NCBI GenBank assembly: GCA_025458545.1
Contig: JALOSH010000115.1
Location: 1 to 10,239, forward strand
Source of the DNA: Hydrogenophaga sp.
Lineage (GTDB): Bacteria > Pseudomonadota > Gammaproteobacteria > Burkholderiales > Burkholderiaceae
Reading direction: 5' to 3'
Length of the DNA stretch: 10,239 nucleotides
Shown here in pieces: positions 6,103 to 10,239 of this stretch. How positions within the stretch are numbered: the stretch's first letter is position 1; the number at the start of each line of letters is the position of its first letter. Both the position numbers and the translations under genes were made by a program. Below the pieces are notes generated by a model. It worked only from the letters and a program-made list of their open reading frames with translations. It was not told where the DNA came from and ran no database searches.

Positions 6103-8013
6103 ATGCAGTTCTACAAAGACGGCTTTCGCGGCGGCAACCCAGACATCAAACCGGCCGCGCCCAACCGGCGCAACCGGGGCGCCAACGAGCCGCTGCCGGA
6201 GAAGGTGGACGTGCTGATCGCCGGCACCGGCCCGGCCGGCCTGTGCCTCGCGGCGCAGCTGGCGCGGTTCCCCGAGATCGAGACGATGATCGTTGAGCGC
6301 ATGGCCAGCAACATCGTCAAGGGCAAGGCCGACGGCATCAACACCCGCACCATGGAGATGTTCCAGGCCTTCGGTTTTGCCGACAAGGTCAAGCGCGAGA
6401 CCTACTGGGTGAACCAGACCGCGTTCTGGATGCCCGACCCGGCCAACCCGCAGCACATCAAGCGCGTGGGCCGCGTGCAGGACGTGGCCGACGACAGTTC
6501 CGAGATGCCGCACATCTTGATCAACCAGGCGCGGCTGCACGAGCTGTTCCTGGAGGTGATGGCGAATTCGCCTTCGCGCCTGGCGCCCGACTACGGCTGG
6601 GAAATCGCGGGCCTGACGGTCGACCCCACCACCGACGACCACCCGGTGACCGTCACGCTCAAGGACTCGACCGGCATCCACTGGGGCGGCACCCGCACCG
6701 TGCGCTGCAACTATGTGGTGGGTTGCGACGGCGCGCACTCTGCCGTGCGCAAGGCCATTGGCGGCGTGTTGCACGGCGACGCCGCGCACCAGGCCTGGGG
6801 CGTGATGGACATCCTGGCCAACACCGATTTTCCCGATGTGCGCCAGAAATGCCTGATCTCCTCGGCCAGCGAAGGCAACGTGCTGCTGCTGCCGCGCGAA
6901 GGTGGCTACATCTTCCGCATGTATGTGGAGCTCGACAAGCTCAAGGACGGCGAGAAGGCCGCCAGCCGAAAGTTCACGCAGGACGACATGATCGCGGCCG
7001 CCAACCGCATCATCCAACCCTATGCCATCGACGTGAAAGAGGTCGTGTGGTGGTCGATCTACGACATCGGCCACAGCCTGACCGACAAGTTCGACGACGT
7101 GCCCGAAGGCAGCGACCGCGCCCCCCGCGTGTTCACCGCGGGCGACGCCTGCCACACCCACTCGCCCAAGGCGGGCCAGGGCATGAACGTGTCGATGCAG
7201 GACACCTTCAACCTGGGCTGGAAGCTGGTGCACGTGCTGCAGGGCCGGGCCGACGCCAGCCTGCTGCGCAGCTACAGCAAAGAACGCCTGACCGAAGCCA
7301 AGCGCCTGGTGGAGACCGATCACGAGTGGTCGCGCATCATGTCCGCCCCCACCACCCAGGCCGAGCGCGAAGGCAAAGAAGAGCCGCGCATCATCCGCCA
7401 GTTCAAGGCCAACCTCGAATTCACCGGAGGCAACGCCGTGCGGTACGACACCTCCACGCTGTGCGCGCCCGGTACCCACCAGGCCCTGGCCAAGGGCGAA
7501 GCGATTGGCCGCCGTTTCCACTCGGCGCCGGTGGTGCGGCTGTCCGACGCCAAGCAGATGCAGCTTGGCCATGTGGCCGAGGCCGACGCCCGCTGGCGCC
7601 TCTACGCCTTCGCGGGCCAGGCCGACGGCTCGGCCCCGGGTTCGGCCATCCACCGGCTCGCCGACTGGCTGGCGAACGAGCCCTCGTCGCCCGTGGTGAA
7701 GCACACGCGCCGGGGCGAAGACATCGACGCCATCATCGATGTGCGCGCCATCTTCCAGCAGACCTTTGACCAGCTCGCCTACGAGCACATGCCCCCGCTG
7801 CTCAAACCCTGCACCGGCCAGCTCGGCCTGCAAGACCACGAGAAGGTTTTCTGTGTGGACCACAAGGGCGCGGGCGACATTTACGACATGCGTGGGATTG
7901 ACCGAGAGCGCGGTTGCATCATCGTCGTGCGACCCGATCAGTACGTCGCGAACGTGTTGCCGCTGGACGGTTTTGAGGCACTGTCGGCTTTCTTTGCCGG
8001 TGTTTTGCGGTAA
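6103..8013 (+). CDS. MobA-type FAD-dependent aromatic hydroxylase (3-hydroxybenzoate monooxygenase-like)
   Basis: A 636-residue class A flavoprotein monooxygenase of the phenol-hydroxylase/MobA group. FAD/NADPH motifs in order: GTGPAG (41-46), GCDG (207-210) and GDACHTHSPKAGQGMN (347-362). Roughly 455-636 is the thioredoxin-like C-terminal domain, ending with RGIDRERGCIIVVRPDQY. It resembles Comamonas MobA over its whole length, and residues I recall as substrate contacts there (Asp75, His135, Lys247, Tyr271) have equivalents Asp77, His137, Lys249 and Tyr274, arguing for a hydroxybenzoate substrate. MobA itself makes protocatechuate, but the next genes degrade gentisate, so this enzyme may hydroxylate at position 6 instead (inference). 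The ATG is chosen over one at 6070, which lies in the operator, because GAGGAG sits eight bases upstream. First gene of its operon. Confidence 0.92.
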   Translation: MQFYKDGFRGGNPDIKPAAPNRRNRGANEPLPEKVDVLIAGTGPAGLCLAAQLARFPEIETMIVERMASNIVKGKADGINTRTMEMFQAFGFADKVKRETYWVNQTAFWMPDPANPQHIKRVGRVQDVADDSSEMPHILINQARLHELFLEVMANSPSRLAPDYGWEIAGLTVDPTTDDHPVTVTLKDSTGIHWGGTRTVRCNYVVGCDGAHSAVRKAIGGVLHGDAAHQAWGVMDILANTDFPDVRQKCLISSASEGNVLLLPREGGYIFRMYVELDKLKDGEKAASRKFTQDDMIAAANRIIQPYAIDVKEVVWWSIYDIGHSLTDKFDDVPEGSDRAPRVFTAGDACHTHSPKAGQGMNVSMQDTFNLGWKLVHVLQGRADASLLRSYSKERLTEAKRLVETDHEWSRIMSAPTTQAEREGKEEPRIIRQFKANLEFTGGNAVRYDTSTLCAPGTHQALAKGEAIGRRFHSAPVVRLSDAKQMQLGHVAEADARWRLYAFAGQADGSAPGSAIHRLADWLANEPSSPVVKHTRRGEDIDAIIDVRAIFQQTFDQLAYEHMPPLLKPCTGQLGLQDHEKVFCVDHKGAGDIYDMRGIDRERGCIIVVRPDQYVANVLPLDGFEALSAFFAGVLR

Positions 8014-8016
8014 GTT

Positions 8017-8108
8017 GGCCCCACCCCCATCGCTTGTTCGCTTCGCGTAACCGCTCCGCCCCTCAAGGGGCAACCCCAGCGGCCCGGCTAAGCCGGTTCC
8101 GCGGGTTT
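8017..8108. repeat. Comamonadaceae-type intergenic hairpin repeat
   Basis: The 141-base gap between the hydroxylase and dioxygenase genes contains a module I recognise from Comamonadaceae intergenic regions: GGCCCC leader, TTCGCTTCGCG, the hairpin GCCCCTCAAGGGGC (8058-8071), CCGGCTAAGCCGG (8084-8096) and CCGCGG (8099-8104). Outer CTTGTTC (8033-8039) and GAACAAG (8113-8119) can pair around it. It is not protein-coding. It could stabilise or attenuate the transcript between the two genes. There is no T-run, so it is not a standard terminator. Confidence 0.7.
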
Positions 8109-8154
8109 CGCTGAACAAGACAACTCGCGTCCACATCACTCCAGGAGACAAGAC

Positions 8155-9192
8155 ATGAGCCACGAACTCGGACGACTCGAAGACCTGCCGCAGGACTACC
8201 GCGACGACCTCAAGAACCTGAACCTGGTGCCGCTGTGGCCCAGCCTGCGCGCGGTGTTGCCGCCGCGCGTGCCCACGCGCGCCACGCTGGCGGTGCACTG
8301 GGCCTATGCGGACGTCAAGCCGCTGCTGCTCAAGGCCGGTGAGCTCACGCCCATCGAAAAAGCCGAACGCCGCGTGCTGGTGCTGGCCAACCCCGGCCAC
8401 GGTCTGGAGAACATGAAGGCCAGCCCCGCCATCTACCTCGGCATGCAACTGCTGCTGCCCGGCGAATGGGCGCCCAGCCACCGCCACACGCCCAACGCGG
8501 TGCGCATGGTGGTGGAGGGCGAGGGCGCCTACACCACGGTGGACGGCGAGAAGTGCCCCATGAGCCGGGGCGACCTGATCTTGACGCCCACCGGCCTGTG
8601 GCACGAACACGGCCACGTCGGCACCGACCCGGTGGTCTGGCTCGACGTGCTGGACCTGCCGCTGCTCTATTACATGGAGGCCAGCTACCACATCAACGGC
8701 ACGCGCCAGACCGTCAAGCAAGGCAGCGGCGACCGCGCCTGGACCCGCGCCGGCGTGGTGCCCACCAACGTGTTCAGCCGCAGCGACAAGCGCTACCCCA
8801 TGTTGCGCTATGCCTGGGCCGACACCCGCTCCGCGCTGCTGGCGATGGCCGACAACGAACCGCAGCTCGACTGCGTGCAGGTGACCTACGTGAACCCCGA
8901 GACCGGCGACGACGCCGAAAACATCCTGGGCTTCTACGCGCTCATGCTCAAGCCCGGCCAGACCCTCACCCTGCCCGCCCGCTCACCGGCGCAGGTGTTC
9001 CACGTGATCGAAGGCGGCGCGGACGTGTCCACCTGCGGCAAGACCTTTGGTCTGGTCGAGGCCGACACCTGCTGCGCGCCGGGCTACGAGCCAGTCACGT
9101 TGACCAACCGCCAGATTGACAAGCCAGCCTTCATCTTCATTGCCGACGAATCGCCCTTGCACCGCAAGCTGGGTGTGTACGAGACCCGTTAA
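8155..9192 (+). CDS. gtdA: Gentisate 1,2-dioxygenase
   Basis: A 345-residue bicupin Fe(II) ring-cleavage dioxygenase that converts gentisate (2,5-dihydroxybenzoate) and O2 to maleylpyruvate. The N-terminal cupin carries APSHRHTPNAVR (His109, His111) and GLWHEHGH (His150); the 41-residue spacing from the first His to the third equals that of the iron ligands in characterised gentisate dioxygenases (119, 121, 160). A second cupin follows at about 255-335 (LKPGQTLTLPARSPAQVFHV). Full length for the family. ATG is supported by AGGAG at 8143-8147, seven bases upstream. It sits between the hydroxylase and the fumarylpyruvate hydrolase gene, 18 bases before the latter, as in nag and other gentisate operons, and fixes the pathway of this cluster. 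Names nagI, sdgD and gdoA are used for the same enzyme. Confidence 0.96.
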   Translation: MSHELGRLEDLPQDYRDDLKNLNLVPLWPSLRAVLPPRVPTRATLAVHWAYADVKPLLLKAGELTPIEKAERRVLVLANPGHGLENMKASPAIYLGMQLLLPGEWAPSHRHTPNAVRMVVEGEGAYTTVDGEKCPMSRGDLILTPTGLWHEHGHVGTDPVVWLDVLDLPLLYYMEASYHINGTRQTVKQGSGDRAWTRAGVVPTNVFSRSDKRYPMLRYAWADTRSALLAMADNEPQLDCVQVTYVNPETGDDAENILGFYALMLKPGQTLTLPARSPAQVFHVIEGGADVSTCGKTFGLVEADTCCAPGYEPVTLTNRQIDKPAFIFIADESPLHRKLGVYETR

Positions 9193-9210
9193 CTTGCCAG
9201 AGACAACCCC

Positions 9211-9950
9211 ATGACCCAGTACCTCTTCACCCCGCCCGCCATCCAGTCCCTGCCCATCCGTGGCCAGACCGAGCGCTTCCCCATCAACCGCATCTTCTGC
9301 GTTGGCCGTAACTACCACGCGCACGCGGTCGAAATGGGCAAGCCGGTCGACAAGAGCGCCGAGCGCCCGTTCTACTTCACCAAGTCGCCGCAGACCCTGG
9401 TGCAGAGCGGCGCGACCGTGGCCTACCCGCCCGGCACCAACAACTACCACTTTGAAATGGAACTCGTGCTCGCCGTGGGCAAGCCCGGCTTCCGTGTCAG
9501 CGCCGAGAACGCACACGAAGTGATTTACGGCTACGCCGCCGGGCTGGACATGACCCGCCGCGACCTGCAACTCGTCGCCCGCGACAAAGGCCGCCCCTGG
9601 GACCTGGGCAAAGACATCGAGCAGGGCTCGGTGTGCTCAGAGATCGTGCCGATGCCCGGCGTGGTCATCGAAAGTCAGAGATCGTGCCGATGCCCGGCGT
9701 GGTCATCGAAAGCGGCGCCATCGCGCTGGAAGTGAACGGCGCCACCAAGCAGAGTTCCGACGTGGACAAGCTGATCTGGAACATCCGCGAAATCATCGCC
9801 GACCTGTCATTGTTCTACCACCTGCAACCCGGCGACCTGATCTACACCGGCACGCCGGAGGGCGTGGGCGCGGTGGTCAGCGGGGACAAGATCACCGGGC
9901 GGGTGGAAGGGGTGGCGGAGGTGGGGTTGAACGTCGGCGCGGCCGCATGA
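9211..9950 (+). pseudogene. nagK: Fumarylpyruvate hydrolase (FAH family), frameshifted by a 38-base tandem duplication
   Basis: The normal product would be about 233 residues, hydrolysing fumarylpyruvate to fumarate and pyruvate, the last step of the gentisate pathway. The 5' frame (9211-9735) has the family start FPINRIFCVGRNYHAHAVEM, metal ligands Glu82 and Glu84 (HFEMEL) and Asp113 (GLDMTRRDLQ), and KGRPWDLGK. After Ser155 it leaves frame and stops at 9735. The remainder, with GDLIYTGTPEGVGAV and the final GD segment, continues in another frame to TGA at 9950. The cause is an exact 38-base direct repeat; removing one copy restores one continuous frame. The ATG lies 18 bases after the dioxygenase stop, with GAGACAACCCC before it as for the hydroxylase gene. 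Either a real mutation or a sequencing/assembly error; as written, the product lacks its C-terminal third. Confidence 0.93.
9637..9712. repeat. 38-base perfect tandem duplication
   Basis: Bases 9637-9674 are repeated exactly at 9675-9712. Each unit begins TCAGAGATCG and ends ATCGAAAG. The flanking bases do not match, so the unit is exactly 38 bases, which is not a multiple of three. It lies in the fumarylpyruvate hydrolase gene, encoding the SEIVPMPGVVIES segment twice in different frames. Confidence 0.98.
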
Positions 9951-9980
9951 GCAAAACGCGCCGTTCAAACGGACATGAGA

Positions 9981-10239
9981 TCAACGATCTACGAACTTTC
10001 CAGAGGCTCCAAGCCTAGCAGCCGCATCGCAGACAGCTTGTTCACGAGACGCGAAAGAACGGGACTGAAACTTCAGATCACCTCGGTTGAATGCACAAAC
10101 ATACATACCGCATGTTTCTTTGATGAGTGAACTCCAGCCTGCTGCCTCAACTCTTCGAACAATCAAGTCTGCTAAGACAGGCTCACTCGAGTACTTCCGA
10201 ATGGCTGTTAGCAAAAACTCGCTTTCAGACAGCGGGGAT
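9981..10239 (-). CDS. Unrecognised hypothetical protein, open to the right edge (N-terminus outside window)
   Basis: A reading frame with TGA at 9981-9983 and no stop up to the right edge, giving at least 85 residues. Visible segments include AIRKYSSEPVLADLIVRRVE, AAGWSSLIKE, MYVCAFNRGDLKFQSRSF and ASREQAVCDAAARLGASGK. I do not recognise the family; the mix of charged, aromatic and hydrophobic residues is compatible with a small soluble protein. A TTG at 10214 is a possible start, but the frame continues upstream so the true start is probably outside the window. Base composition is much lower in GC than the rest (27 of 60 at 10081-10140), suggesting acquired DNA. It is convergent with the gentisate operon. 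Confidence 0.5.
   Translation of the reverse strand, partial: SPLSESEFLLTAIRKYSSEPVLADLIVRRVEAAGWSSLIKETCGMYVCAFNRGDLKFQSRSFASREQAVCDAAARLGASGKFVDR

Noticed and set aside
6064..8721. Very long minus-strand open frame (885 codons) opposite the hydroxylase and dioxygenase genes
   Set aside because: Its translation lacks recognisable domains and is a His/Gly/Val/Ala-rich antisense shadow, while the plus strand encodes two clearly recognised enzymes with ribosome sites. GC-rich genes produce such frames.
9633..9950. Separate small gene formed by the C-terminal part of the hydrolase
   Set aside because: Its first 14 residues are out-of-frame noise and the remainder is the displaced C-terminus of the FAH-family enzyme, so it is part of the broken gene.
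9961..9972. CCGTTCAAACGG as a terminator after the gentisate operon
   Set aside because: Only a 4-5 base-pair stem with no T-run on either strand; too weak to call.
1..10239. CRISPR arrays, tRNA/rRNA genes, transposases or toxin-antitoxin pairs
   Set aside because: Nothing with the required repeat periodicity, cloverleaf sequence or protein motifs was seen; the only direct repeats are the 38-base duplication and short motifs.

Overview
The window is GC-rich (except its right end) chromosomal DNA whose gene families, Shine-Dalgarno leaders (GGAGACA type) and one intergenic hairpin repeat point to a betaproteobacterium of the Comamonadaceae (Hydrogenophaga/Acidovorax/Polaromonas-like). The genus cannot be fixed from the sequence alone.

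Left half (1-4238, all minus strand): a tightly packed, probably light- or redox-related operon. In transcription order it encodes a Tat-exported high-potential iron-sulfur protein (HiPIP), a 55-residue DUF2256 zinc-ribbon-like protein, an iron-sulfur bacterial cryptochrome/(6-4) photolyase, a second photolyase-like FAD protein whose domain order looks circularly permuted, a DCC-type thiol oxidoreductase, and a short-chain dehydrogenase (SDR) homologue that lacks the catalytic Tyr and runs off the left edge. Three consecutive junctions overlap by 7-8 bases, so translation is probably coupled. A divergent MerR-family regulator (4403-5476) shares a 164-base intergenic region with this operon. 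It resembles the light-responsive LitR/CarH layout but has lost the recognisable cobalamin-binding motif.

Right half (5491-9950): an aromatic-acid catabolic cluster. A MarR-family regulator is divergent from a MobA-type FAD hydroxylase, followed by gentisate 1,2-dioxygenase and a fumarylpyruvate hydrolase gene. The divergent region carries a good sigma-70 promoter whose -10 box lies inside a perfect 14-base inverted repeat, the likely MarR operator. The expected flow is hydroxybenzoate to gentisate, maleylpyruvate, fumarylpyruvate, then pyruvate plus fumarate. The hydrolase gene is broken by an exact 38-base tandem duplication, and no maleylpyruvate isomerase is visible. A Comamonadaceae-type hairpin repeat sits between the hydroxylase and dioxygenase genes.

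Right edge (9951-10239): base composition drops to about half GC and one unrecognised minus-strand reading frame remains open to the edge, suggesting a different origin for this DNA.

The most interesting parts are the HiPIP/DUF2256/double-cryptochrome/DCC/SDR operon with its unusual MerR regulator, the permuted photolyase-like protein, and the 38-base duplication. No tRNA, rRNA, CRISPR array or insertion sequence was seen.
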